Source: Mixophyes australis
Lineage: Eukaryota; Chordata; Amphibia; Anura; Limnodynastidae
Reading direction: 5' to 3'
Assembly (NCBI GenBank): GCA_036250195.1
Contig: JAVHZZ010000003.1
Coordinates: forward strand, 329,268,194-329,332,193
Length of the DNA stretch: 64,000 bases
Shown: positions 23,172-33,420 of the stretch, in pieces
Position numbering within the stretch: the stretch's first letter is position 1
Layout: every line of letters starts with the position of its first letter
The notes under the pieces: generated by a model
Seen by the model: the letters and a program-made list of their open reading frames with translations, nothing else
The model's database searches: none
Told to the model about the DNA's origin: nothing
Position numbers and translations under genes: made by a program

Positions 23172-24245
23172 GAAGGTAATGTGCTAACCACAAAACATAA
23201 AAGCATCTACATTTCTATTTATGCAAATGTCTAATAGTCCAGTTCATACATAACAAAGAGCATTGCCCACAGCACGCTTTCATTTTAGTCTTTGAAACTG
23301 CCCCCATAAAAGAGCTCTGCTCAACATTTTGTGCAATGTTGGGTCTGGCTGGGTGTACATTCTGGAAAGATTACAAGCATTGCCTCAAAGTTCATCTTCC
23401 ATGTAAGGACCACCCCCCATTAATTTTTTCCTAAAAAACTTGGTTAATACTCATTTATGTCTTTAACTAATCATGAGATTGGCATGATTTTTATTACATG
23501 TATCATTATTGTGTGTTTTCATGAGTTTAGATATAAGCTTTATAATATTGGAAGTATAGCTTGTGGACTGGATTCCATCACTTTTGGGGGCATGTAAAAA
23601 TCAGGTCCTTTTGCATTGAGAAAACTACTCTGTAGCCCCTGACTATACAGGAAACACCTCCATATATGGGCATTCTATATTTGTGAAGGCAGTGGGAAAT
23701 TATAACATGGTGGTGCCAAGAACTACACAAAGGACAAGGTTGTTTAGAATATCTACTGAATACCATCTCATATCAGCTGCTGGAAGCAGTGAAAGTAGCT
23801 GACACTGCTGATAGCTATCATTGCTGTTGCCATCTCTATTCCTCCTTGGATGTTCTCTTCTGCCTCTTTGGTAACAATAGCTGCCACCGAACATGGGGAA
23901 CAACTGTCCTGGCTTTATGTCTAGCAGTGAGCATGACAGTAAAGAAAAACACCAGGCTATACACAGTTACTCCATACTGATAGATATCCACAAAAGGATG
24001 CTCAATTACATTAAATGGTCAAGGTTGGCTGCCAGCAGTTTACTGTTTTAAGATTTCTATAGTGACTGGTTTCGTGTCTCTGCCCTCGGCCGTGTTTCCT
24101 CTTTCCAACCATGCTACAACACATGTTGCACAGAAATGCCACTTTATTTTATATGCTGAAATTCTGCTAACAATAGCCTCATATACTTTCCTCACAAGCA
24201 ACACAATTGTTATTACGCTATCTTATTTATCAACTGTTCTCCATA
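23172..24245. other. No recognisable gene
   Basis: The short open frames around 23700-23980 show no known domain. No repeat ends recognised. Confidence 0.4.
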
Positions 24246-24247
24246 TC

Positions 24248-24360
24248 GCTTAGATTGTATGCTCTTTTGGGTAGGGCCAACATTACCTTCTGTTTCATGT
24301 CATTGGATGTAATTTCATGTCAATTCACAGCTCTATGTAATATGTCAGCACTTTATAACC
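24248..24360 (+). mobile_element. Short L2-type LINE tail fragment
   Basis: TTAGATTGTATGCTCTTTTG and GGTAGGGCCAACATTACC, followed by TCATGTCATTGGATGTAAT and CAGCTCTATGTAATATG, follow the order of frog L2 3' untranslated regions. Diverged and short. Confidence 0.4.
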
Positions 24361-24499
24361 ACACTTCAATCTACTTGTCTATGAACTTGAATTCTATTAA
24401 TTTCTCTTTGTTATATATTATTCCCTGTACTGTATTCTTGTAAATATTGTAACGTGACATCCAGTGGAACTATATAAATTTATTTCCACATGCATACAT

Positions 24500-24594
24500 A
24501 CATTTATCCTCAATGCTGCTGCCCGTCTCATTTCTCTCTCCCGCCGCTCTGTCTCCCTCCAACAGTCACTACATTGGCTCCCTATACCCTACAG
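24500..24594 (+). pseudogene. L2-type LINE ORF2, C-terminal part before hAT insertion
   Basis: This stretch translates as LNAAARLISLSRRSVSLQQS then LHWLPIPY, the block near the C-terminus of L2-clade proteins where 'LHWLPVPxRIxFKL' is conserved. It is cut exactly after PY by the hAT element that follows, and coding resumes on its far side. The upstream reverse transcriptase and endonuclease are absent because the LINE is 5' truncated. Confidence 0.8.
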
Positions 24595-25449
24595 TGGCGG
24601 TTCCCAGAGTGTGCACCGCGGCTCCCAGGGGTGCCGCAGCGCTGTCACAGGGGTGCCGCAGGCCAGCCATTGAAAAAACAAACAACACAAAAACTTACCT
24701 ATCCGCACGGTGCCGTGACCCAGCATCCTCCTCTCTCACGCAGTGACAGAGAGGGACACAGCGTGAGAGGGGTAATGGAGGTAGACACAACGTGAGAGGG
24801 GCAGTGGAGGGGGGACACAGCGTGAGAGGGGCAGTGGAAGGGGACACAGCATGACAGGGGCAGTGGAGGGGCACACAGCGTGAGAGGAGGGGGACAGCAT
24901 GACAGAGAAGGAGGACAGCGTGAGAGGGGCAGTGGATGGGGACACAGCGTGAGAGGGGCAGTGGAGGGGGACACAGCGTGAGAAGGGCAGTGGAGGGGGA
25001 CACAGCGTGAGAGGGGAGGGGTACAGCATGAGAGAGGAGGGGGACAGCGTGACAGAGGGCAGAGGAGGGGGGAAAAAGGGCAGAGGAGGGGGGACAGTAT
25101 GGAAGAGGAGGGGGACAGCGTGAGAGAGGGCAGAGGGGACAGCGTGACAGAGGGCAGAGGAGGGGGACAGCGTGGCAGAGGAGGGGGACAGTGTGAGAGA
25201 GGGCAGAGGGGGCAGCATGAGATAGAGAAGAGTGTCTGGATGCAGAGGGGGCAGAGTGCCTGGGGGCAGAATGGGCATTTTTGCATACAACTAAATAAGT
25301 ATTTCTGTCCTGACCTAAATACTTATTACAATTTTTTGACCCAACTACTTCTAAAACAAGACTGCTCAGTAATTATTTTGGAGGGGTGCCTTGAAAAAAT
25401 TATGGAGACTCTAAGGGTGCCGCGAACTGCAAAAGTTTGGGAACCACTG
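24595..25449. mobile_element. hAT-type element carrying a minisatellite, inserted in an L2 LINE
   Basis: The left end TGGCGGTTCCCAGAGTGTG and the right end AAAAGTTTGGGAACCACTG are inverted repeats of the CAGTGGTTCCCAAA kind used by hAT elements. The host LINE sequence is duplicated around it as CCCTACAG (24587-24594) and CCATACAG (25450-25457), an 8-bp target duplication with one mismatch. The first CAG of the element seems fused with the CAG that ends the duplication. The interior has GGGGTGCCGCAG-type subterminal repeats and a large minisatellite but no transposase, so it was non-autonomous. Confidence 0.8.
24750..25225. repeat. G-rich minisatellite inside the hAT element
   Basis: About 15-18 imperfect units based on GGGGACACAGCGTGAGAGGG alternate with GGCAGTGGA or GGCAGAGGA. 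The plus strand is purine-rich, nearly devoid of T. Frames on the minus strand become repetitive Leu-Pro-Ser-Cys and are not genes. Confidence 0.9.
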
Positions 25450-26155
25450 CCATACAGAATTAAATTTAAACTCCTCACCCTCACCTTTAAAGCTCTTAGT
25501 CAATCTTCCCCTCCCTACATCTCCAATCTCATCTCTACCTACACTCCTAGCCTCCCCCTTCACTCTGCCTGTGACCGCCGCCTCACTACTTCACTGATCA
25601 CCTCCTCTCACTCTCGTCTTCAGGACTTTGCCCGGGCTGCTCCCCAGCTGTGGGACGATATTCCACGTTCCATCAGGTTAGCATCCACTCTCAAAAGCTT
25701 CAAGCGTGCCCTTAGGACTCATTTCTTTATTCAAGTCTATCAGTCCTCCTCCTAACTTCCTTGTCCTGGCTCTCTCCCCCCAGTTAGTACCACCCTATTT
25801 GTGTCTCCCCCTCCCCCTTCCCTTTAGGATGTAAGCTCTCATGAGCAGGGCCCTCTTTCCTTGTGTGCTCCTTCTACTATTCCATCACCCTCTGTACCTC
25901 TTGGACTGCTTCGCTAGCCCTGGTTTCTCTGTTTTCTTAAGCTTCGGCCTACTTCTCGCAGATTTCTACCATCCCTTTCACTATCTGTCCCAGAAATAAT
26001 CTGATTTGCTTTACTCTGTCACCTGTGTTTGTATATATTTTTGTTCTTTCTGTATCATGATGTGTCTTGATTCTCTGTTTTCTGTATATGTAATGTACGG
26101 CGCTGCGGACCCTTTGTGGCGCCTTATAAGTCCGAGATAATAATAATAATAATTT
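25450..26155 (+). pseudogene. L2-type LINE ORF2 C-terminus and 3' end after hAT insertion
   Basis: Coding resumes as PYRIKFKLLTLTFKALSQSS, then PPYISNLISTYTPSLPL, the blocks RLQDFARAAPQLWDDIP and STLKSFKRALRTHFF, and a stop at 25753-25755. These match the conserved end of L2-clade ORF2 ('APxLWNxLPxxIR...LxxFKxxLKTHLF'). The 3' untranslated region follows, with GATGTAAGCTCTCATGAGCA and GTACGGCGCTGCGGACCC, then (AAT)n from 26137. The frame is intact here, but the reading frame that spans it starts inside the hAT minisatellite and is not a real gene. Confidence 0.8.
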
Positions 26156-26176
26156 ATTTATTTATTTATTTATTGA
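26137..26176. repeat. (AAT)n/(TTTA)n LINE tail microsatellite
   Basis: AAT trinucleotides followed by ATTT tetranucleotides at the end of the L2 copy. Confidence 0.85.
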
Positions 26177-26311
26177 CAATATGAAATATATAGTGCACTA
26201 TTCACCCAAAAAATAATTCAAAGTTCATAGGATCACAGTCTCTTTGACTTTTTCTTATATCTAACGCCTTCAACAGTTCTAAGTTGCACTCCTTAAAACC
26301 ACCAAGACATA

Positions 26312-26548
26312 GTTATTTATTTGCAATTATTATATAGTGCCTACATATTATGCAGTGCTTAGCAGAGATTATTTTAACCATTCACATCAGTCTCTGCCCC
26401 AATGAAATTTACAATCTATATTTCCTACCACACAGACACAATAGGGTTATTTTCATCAGAAGGCAATTAATCTACCAATATGTCTATGGAGTGTGAGAGG
26501 AAACCGGAGCACCTGAAGAAAACCCACACAAACACGGGGAGCAGAGCT
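26312..26548 (-). mobile_element. Old diverged V-SINE copy
   Basis: Read on the minus strand the order is central domain (from GTGTTTGTGTGGGTTTTC through GTGCTCCGGTTTCCTC to TTAATTGCCTTCTG) followed by a tail of GGCAGAGACTGATGTG and AAGCACTGCATAATATG. All blocks are eroded compared with the other copies, so this is an older insertion. Confidence 0.65.
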
Positions 26549-26549
26549 G

Positions 26550-27240
26550 TGACTGGCTATTTCAGTGCACTGGGCAAGTTTGGTCCTGTTTGGAAAAGAG
26601 AGGGTTTTTATTTACCTCCTGGAAAGCTGAGCAGTAGAGTGAACAATCTAGGCCTCCCGTTCCCCAAACCAGATGATTTGTGATTTAATTGGTAGCATTC
26701 AAATTTAATAAATAAGCCTATTAATAACATCAATGTTTAAAAATTAGGCCTTCCCCTAAACAGCCCAACATTAAATTAATAGTGTTTCCATTTATTATTT
26801 AGATATATTTCTCCCCCACAAGCACCAAAATCAAAATAATAACTTACAAATAATAGCTAATAAAGACATCACCGAATATGTGAAATAAAATTGCTGTGTG
26901 AGTATTCTCTAATTTCAATGTGATAATAATAATAATTTCTCTTCATCTTGGTTTCTATAATATTATTATATTGTTTGGTCTATTATTGAACCCTTAATAA
27001 CTGTTTAAAACAGTTCTAATATTGTACTAATAATAGGTATGGTATATTAATAAATATCATATATATATTGATGTTATATTTATCCATATTGGAGTCAGTA
27101 CCAATAGGTGTTTTATAAGCAGTAGATCCCTAAATAACCACCTGGGATTGTAACCGAATGATCTTAGCGGTTCCCTGTATGTACTAAATGACGGGAGTGA
27201 TTTTCTGACTGCCTATTATTTTCTAGTGCTTGAGATTAAG
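26550..27240. other. No recognisable gene
   Basis: AT-rich unassigned sequence with AAT-rich patches. Nothing diagnostic. Confidence 0.4.
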
Positions 27241-27594
27241 CAAAGTACAGAAATCCAGTTATAAGGATGGACCAAACAGAATCCAATAAATGAACCAAAA
27301 TTTCAGAATATAAGAATATCTTTTTGTGGTAAAGAAAAAGAAGCACTCAGCAAGACGCCAACGCACATTTCTCTGTGAATAGCTTTGTCCAGACAAACCC
27401 GTTATTCATTACAGCGGGATTTTTAAACTCTCTACAACCAATCAAAATAGAGCCCATATCGAGCTGCAATTAGGTACTGATAGTAGTGCATTTAATCCCT
27501 TATAATACACATACAATTGGATCGCTACAATCATGTATATTGCAATTAAAGACGTGTCATATAGGAATTAATCAGGTATAATAGGAATCAAATG
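27240..27594. other. Possible inverted Penelope-like non-coding segment
   Basis: Read on the minus strand this contains a CCAAT-like GATTGGTTG, a short hairpin CCCGCTGTAATG / AATAACGGG, and GACAAAGCTATTCAC followed by GTGCGTTGGCG, a texture I associate with the long non-coding ends of frog Penelope-like elements. It ends exactly where the fold-back and the Penelope coding region begin. The assignment is speculative. Confidence 0.25.
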
Positions 27595-27658
27595 TTTGGT
27601 TCTTTTTATCTACATATTTAGCATTAGCCCTGTAAATATGTAGATAAAAAGAACCAAA
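27595..27658. repeat. 26-bp perfect fold-back
   Basis: Bases 27595-27620 and 27633-27658 are exact reverse complements (core TTCTTTTTATCTACATATTT) separated by 12 bases. The right arm leads directly into the Penelope-like reverse transcriptase frame. It may record a 5' inversion during insertion or be part of the element's own terminal structure. Confidence 0.9.
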
Positions 27659-29345
27659 AAGGAAGTAAAAAAACCAAATATTCCCACCATCTATTACCTA
27701 AGATACACAAAGATGAGATGACTCTTCCTGGCAGACCAATAATTTCGGTTATTGGAAGCCTCACTGAACAAGAATGTATCTTTATTGATACTCATTTCAG
27801 AAAACATGTAAGGTCATTACCTTCATATATGAAGAATACTTTATTAAACGTTATTAGATATTTTAAAATTGGTAGATGAGATTACCTTGGAACCTGATGT
27901 GTTGCTGGTGACAGTAGATGTAGAATCACTATACACCAGTATTAAACACAATATAGGAATTGCAGCAGTAAAATGTTTTCTCAGAGCAGAACCCAATGGG
28001 AATTCTAACAACTTTCTGATTTTTTTCTCAACTGTAACTATTTTGTTTATGAGGACAAATTCTATCTTCAGACATTAGGGACAGTGATGGGAGTAGCTTG
28101 TAGTCCCATGTATGCTAATCTCTATGTTGGTGGGAGATTGAAATGGTGTTCCATAAAAACAACCGTAAATATACGGATTGCCTAGTTACATGGGCAAGAT
28201 ACATTGACGATATATCAATTTTCTGGAAGGAAGATCAAAATATTTTGGATGAACGATCAACATCTTAAACACCAATGACATCAATCTCAAATTGACCTAT
28301 GAGATGCATAGAAATAAGATTTATTTCCTGGATCTCACCATTCGTAAATAATACAATGGAAAAATAGAGACAGACCTATACAGGAAACACTTTGCCACAA
28401 ATAGTGTTTTAATCAATGATAGCTTCCACTTTCCTCCAATAATTAAAAACATACAGAAAGGAGGATATCTGAGGTTAAAAGGGAATTGTTCATATCCTCA
28501 TAACTTTCACATAAGATCAAAAGAGCTCAGTGAAAGTTTAATAGAACGAGGGTATAGCAAATGCTCAACTAAAAGAGCACTAAAGACTATTAAGCTGATG
28601 GACAGGAATCAATTCTTGCACCCTAAACCAAAAATAGGAACAACCAATAAGATCAGATTTAATTGGAGATTTCTGTGACAAGTGGAAACAAATCCAAAAT
28701 ATTCCACAAAAGCATTAGAGCATTCTACTTTCGATGGAAACTTATCTGAGGTCCTTGAGTTTAAAGTCTCCTTAAGTTGGAGAAGAGCAACAAATGTAAA
28801 ACAGGATAGTAAAAAGCCACTTTGTCCCAAGTGTGAAAACAACTTCCAATAAAAAAAAAGGATATGTTAAGTGTAAAGTTTGTACATACATCAGCAAAAT
28901 TATGGAGATTAAGGATAAATTCAATGAAATTCATACAATATCACACTTTATTAACTGCGATACATATGGAATCATTTATGGTTTGAGGTGTCCATGTGAA
29001 AAGACCTATGTAGGGATGACAACAAGATCCTTTAAACATCGTCTATTGAAATACATTGAAACAATCAGAAGCACAGTCTTAGACAGGAGGAAAATTAAAC
29101 AATCAGACGCAAGACATTTTCTTGAACAACATGACGGAAATATGAGAGGATTCAAAGCTTTTTTCCAAAATGTCAAGCTGGGTATACAGGGATGTGACTT
29201 AACGAAGAAGCTTCTATGGAAAGAAAGCAAATGGATTTTCCTTCTGAATTTCCTCCTCCCACGGGGTCACAGTGAAATATTAATTTTGCTAGCCTTTTGG
29301 GATAAAATATCTATTTTATCCTCTATTACTCTCTCTAGCATTTAA
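27645..29345 (+). pseudogene. Penelope-like element: reverse transcriptase plus GIY-YIG endonuclease, decayed
   Basis: Penelope-like retroelements encode one protein with a telomerase-related reverse transcriptase and a C-terminal GIY-YIG nuclease. Seen in order: HLLPKIHK and GRPIISVI (about 27690-27755), motif A VTVDVESLYTSI near 27910-27945, motif B GTVMGVACSPMYANLY near 28080-28126, and the catalytic YIDD at 28200-28211. Downstream come LDLTIRK, the NCSYPHNFH block, an RGYSKCS block, paired-cysteine motifs (CPKC, CKVC), and a nuclease region with IIYGLRC, CEKTYVGMTTRSFKHRL near 28960-29045. Frame changes (for example in the T-run at 28020) and several stops show it is dead. The N-terminus is missing, so it is 5' truncated. 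I am confident of the family; the clade is undetermined. Confidence 0.88.
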
Positions 29346-29640
29346 AATATCTAAATAATAAGATAATAAGCTGTTACTTTTCACAATTTGTATATTTCTC
29401 TTTTTTTCTTTCTCCCCCCCCACCCTCTTTTTTTTATCATGCATATACATTTTATTTTATATCTTCATATGTTTATGAAAAATTGGCATCAATTGTGATT
29501 AAATAAAGAATGTTATACTGGTCCAGGATTTTTTTCTGAATGCATTGGAGTCCCTCTACACATAGGGATTAAAAATGTAAAAAAGGTTTTTAAAAAATAA
29601 ATAAAAATAAAATAAACATAGAGAAAATAAATATTAGAAG
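29346..29640 (+). other. Probable 3' non-coding end of the Penelope-like element
   Basis: T/C-rich sequence with CCCCCCCCACCC follows the nuclease stop, then TGATTAAATAAAGAATG with a polyadenylation-like AATAAA. The exact 3' boundary cannot be fixed. Confidence 0.35.
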
Positions 29641-29760
29641 TATTTATCAAATTGCAAAATATAATGCTTTAAAACTACATGACATGAAGGGGCAATCTTT
29701 GGATGATAACAATAATGACTATACTATGTATTGAGAAATGGTGCATTTATGATATTGCAA

Positions 29761-30150
29761 TATTATTATTATTATTATTATTATTATTATCGTTTATTTG
29801 TTAGGTGCCACAAGGTTTCCACAGCGCCGTACACGGCACAAACAGTACACTATACAGGGTAAAACAATACATAACAATAAGCACAAAGTACCAGAACTTC
29901 ATAAACTCCAGGCAGGCAAATACTGTAAAGACGGAGCAGAAGAACAGGTGTGGAGACAGGAGGGGAGAGGGGCCCTGCTCATATGAGCTTACATCCTAAG
30001 GGAGGGTAAACAAAATCAGGCACAAGAGGGAGCCAGTGAAGCAAAGGGGAGAGTGAAAAGGAGCCAGGGGAGAAACAAAGAGGTGAGAGGTTAAGTGGAT
30101 GGTTGGTAGGCCTTAAAGAACAGGTGAGTTTTAAGTGCCCGCTTGTATAA
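29761..30150 (-). mobile_element. L2-type LINE 3' region, antisense
   Basis: The plus strand starts with (ATT)n, then TTGTTAGGTGCCACAAGG and CAGCGCCGTACACGGCAC, the reverse of a LINE tail. ATATGAGCTTACATCCTAAG is the reverse of the 'ATGTAAGCTC' block. It ends near AGGTGAGTTTTAAGTGCCCG. The 3' tail resembles that of the L2 copy at 25.5-26.1 kb. No readable protein. Confidence 0.6.
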
Positions 30151-30159
30151 TGACAATAA

Positions 30160-31910
30160 ATCTTTTATGCATTTTCCACCAATTTTGTAGAATAACCATT
30201 TAAATAATAACACAATTCACATCTATGCATCACAATGGATGTACTTTTACCTTTTTCTTTTTTCCTGACCACACAAATTTATGCACTTTAATATAATTTT
30301 ATTTCACACGCACTTCACGTGCCCTTTAGTTTAATATTCAACCTGTTAATTTCACTTCATTATCTTTATCGAATAAATAATAATGGAAATGTTCAATTAC
30401 AATATTAATATTGTGATCCAAACAACATCACATTATATATTTGACACTATTAGCACTAACATTTATTTTAATATAATTCACCCGTAAAGTTTTTACCCTA
30501 TTCTTCCCAACATATATTACTTTCATTTAGTAGCCATCTTACTATTAGTTTCACCTAAGGTATGCAATTACAATTTGTAAAGACATAAAGACTATCAAAT
30601 AACATTACATCCAGAGATATATCTCAACACCAATTTATTAATCTTTTTTAAGTCAACAAACATATATAGAATAAATAAAGATAGTTGAACAATGGAATAC
30701 TGATAAAAAAATCTTTCCCTATACCTTTGTACCATTAAAAGATTATTTTTGGCAGGAGATCCTACTAATGTGTGCCTTATGAAGTAGCTATAATTTAAGA
30801 ATAAGGCATATGATTGGCATGTTGACATGTCAATTATTAGCTGAGGACCTCCTATTGGTTAACACACCGGTAAATAAATACTGAGACCTTTAGCAAGGTT
30901 TATACATGAGCAATAGGTGGAATGTATGTTGGGACTTTTACGTCAATTCTGACGCCATTACCTGTAAGCACAGTGACTGGCATGGCAGCGAGGCATAGTA
31001 GCTGCTAGAAATGCCCAACACAAACCTAAGAATATAGCAATGTAATTTATATTAAATGTGCTCATATTCTAACTACCATCTGCTAAAAGCTATTGTGAGA
31101 CCACAATCATTATTGTATATGATAGGAGTATTTAATAATATACAAGTTGCACAGTGATCAGGTCAGTAAAAAATTTGTGCATATCAAGATATCTGATATG
31201 TAGAAGAGTTTAAACCGTTGAGAACAGAACGCGGCATTTTAACACACTTGCAAACTGCATGAGACTCTTTACATGCCGATTACTCAGGTCAATTTAGACA
31301 TGTGACTTAGATAATTAGATTGGTCACCCTGCGATCAAAAAGCGTCTAATGACACTGACAACCAGTTCTATTGATAATTAAGTCATTCTGATATCTGTTT
31401 TTTTCTGGGGTGTTATTAATATATCAATACCCCTTCTGTCTGAAACAAATGCATAGTAATTGTCTGTACCTCTAGCACCAACTACACTCCTGTCCCCTGA
31501 TTGCAAATACTTTTAGCTAATATAGCAAAAGCTTATAAACCAAGCCTGGAAAAACAATAATATGTGAGACGTATAATGAGAAGATATTCTAATCACATGA
31601 AAGCTACAAACTTCATTCTGAGGTACTTGGTATCTGATCAGCTAAACCGGACAGCTAATAACCCTGTCACCGGGTTGAAATCCCTCTCTGCTTAGGGAAT
31701 TTGTATTAAACTACCTTTGCACCTCTGATTAACTTTTTTGAGCTAATTAATTATAATTTAAGAATAGTGATAACCATTACAGCCTTATATCTCTTATGTA
31801 AGATACATACAACAATTTTTGAATTTGCATGCGTGAACCGCTGTGTTCAGAGTGACATACCTGTGGTGAAATGCATTGAAATACACTATATGTAAGAACA
31901 ACACACACAT
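30160..31910. other. Unassigned AT-rich sequence, possible promoter-like patch
   Basis: No coding sequence. At 30853-30885 a CTATTGGTTAAC box is followed by GGTAAATAAATACTG, a CCAAT/TATA-like arrangement of the kind seen in transposon promoters. The stretch may be non-coding transposon sequence but no ends are visible. Confidence 0.25.
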
Positions 31911-31915
31911 ACATA

Positions 31916-32561
31916 TCTATAATATAAAAGCCTAGTGGCGTGTGTTAGTCTGTGTGTGTGTGTGAGAAAATAAAAAACCAAGCTGCAGCGCCACCTGCTG
32001 GGCGGAGTTATACACTGACCTACTAAATTCTTAGTGTGTTTGGAAAAAAAAATCAGAAAGGGCTGAAATTTGGTATACTAAGATGTTTTTAATTTGTTCA
32101 TTTAATTTGTTAATTGTTAAAAGTGTTTATAAAGATTTAAAAAAATATATATATATATTTCTTGAAGGAGAAGTGACAGTTGGGAGTGTTTGGTGGTTGC
32201 CGGGGGTGACAGTTGGGAGGGGTTGGTGGTTGCCGGGGGTGACAGTGGGGAGTGGTTGGTGGTTGCCGGGGGTGACAGAGCGAGAGGAGTATGATACTCA
32301 GGACCGCTGAGAGAGATCCCTGTGTCTGGATAGACATCTGGATAGATGTGGCGATAAAGATGAAGGATGAGGTGATGGAGAATAATGATGTGGTTGTGAC
32401 ATGTAGACAAAACCACGTTAAAAAAGGGCGCTTGCGTCGGGAAGTAACGCTCTTCCCCTGAGGAGGCCTGGGCTAGGCCCAAATGCATGACAAGAACCTT
32501 TTTAACACCTTAAGTAGCTTGATTTGACTAGAATGCATGAGCATCATGCACGGGTTAACTT
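31916..32561 (+). mobile_element. Helitron-like non-autonomous element, copy 1 (longest)
   Basis: The element starts TCTATAATATAAAAGCCTAG, followed by TGGCGTGTG and a GT run, then GCTGCAGCGCCACCTGCTGG and GGGCTGAAATTTGGTATAC. A tandem block of GAGTGGTTGGTGGTTGCCGG units lies at 32179-32277. It ends with the 3' module from GACAAAACCACGTTAA to ACGGGTTAACT. Just before the end, TGCATGA and TCATGCA form a perfect 7-bp hairpin with a 3-base loop (32534-32550). The 5' TC, absence of inverted termini, subterminal hairpin and AT-rich target suggest a Helitron-type rolling-circle element, but the 3' CTRR is not convincing. Confidence 0.55.
32179..32277 (+). repeat. 33-bp tandem repeat within Helitron-like copy 1
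   Basis: Three units of about 33 bp based on GAGTGGTTGGTGGTTGCCGG followed by GGGTGACAGT. Two units are present in copy 4 and one in copy 3, so repeat number varies between copies. Confidence 0.85.
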
Positions 32562-32563
32562 TA

Positions 32564-32565
<2 letters not shown>

Positions 32566-32622
<57 letters not shown>

Positions 32623-32655
32623 TATATATATATAATATAATATATTTATATATAT

Positions 32656-32700
<45 letters not shown>
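32566..32700. repeat. (GT)n and (TA)n microsatellite
   Basis: A GT run is followed by about 120 bases of TA repeats with a few interruptions. Confidence 0.95.
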
Positions 32701-32702
<2 letters not shown>

Positions 32703-32813
32703 TATATATAAAAAACATTATTTATTTTCCTATGTGGTCACATGGAAAGACTGCTAGGAAAAAAAAATTCAGTATATCACTTTTTTCTTGCTTGCAGGAA
32801 AGAAAAAGGGTAG

Positions 32814-33420
32814 TCTACTGCTTGGACAAAAGTGTGTGGGCACCCCTTCTAATTGGTGTGTTTGGCCATTTCAGTCATACCCATTGCTAAGAGGTGCATA
32901 AAATCCAGCATTCCAGCCATGAAATCTCCATAGTCAAACAGAGGTGTAATGAGTTGTACTGAAGCGCTCAGTGACTTACAACATGGTACTGGCGTAGGAT
33001 GTTAACTTCTCTACCAAGTCAGTTTGTCAAATTTCTGCTCTGCTAGTGCTGCCCTGGTCAACTATAAGGACTGTTATTGTGAAGTGGAAACCTGTAGAAG
33101 CAACAGCAGTTTAGCTGCGATAAAGTAGGCCACACAAGCTCAGAGAACTTGATTAACCATTGCTGTAAAATGTAGCATCTTAAAATAGTCTCCCTGGTTG
33201 CAACACTCACTACGGAGTTCCAAACTACCTTCGGAAGCAACATCCGCACAAGAACTGGTTATCCGGAGGTTTATGGATTGAGATTTCATGGGTAATCACC
33301 ATGTGCAATGCCAAACATGAACTGGAGTGGTGTAAAGCACGCAGCCATTGGAAAGTTATTTGGAGTGACGAATCACTTCAACATCCAGCCGTCTTGACGG
33401 ACAAATTTGGGAAATTATGA
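32814..33420 (+). mobile_element. Tc1/mariner-type transposon remnant, 5' part
   Basis: The sequence runs from GGACAAAAGTGTGTGGGCAC through AATTGGTGTGTTTGGCC and GTGCATAAAATCCAGC into a broken helix-turn-helix coding region. It is recognisable by GTACTGAAGCGCTCAGTGAC and GTCAGTTTGTCAAATTTCTG, where related copies encode the N-terminal DNA-binding domain. About 33180-33410 holds diverged middle sequence (GGAGTGGTGTAAAGC, TGGAGTGACGAATCAC). The DDE C-terminus and 3' terminus are absent. This is a different lineage from the copy at 15.3 kb. Confidence 0.7.

Noticed and set aside
24750..25225. CRISPR-like array
   Set aside because: Units are contiguous and diverged without unique spacers, and the genome is vertebrate.
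24699..25290. 184-195-codon minus-strand Leu/Pro/Ser/Cys-rich frames
   Set aside because: They are translations of the G-rich minisatellite and change with each unit.
25099..25755. 218-codon open frame as a host gene
   Set aside because: Its first third is translated minisatellite within a hAT element and the rest is the L2 LINE C-terminus; the fusion is accidental.
27240..27600. Hammerhead motif expected in Penelope-like terminal repeats
   Set aside because: Neither strand shows the CTGATGA plus GAAA arrangement.
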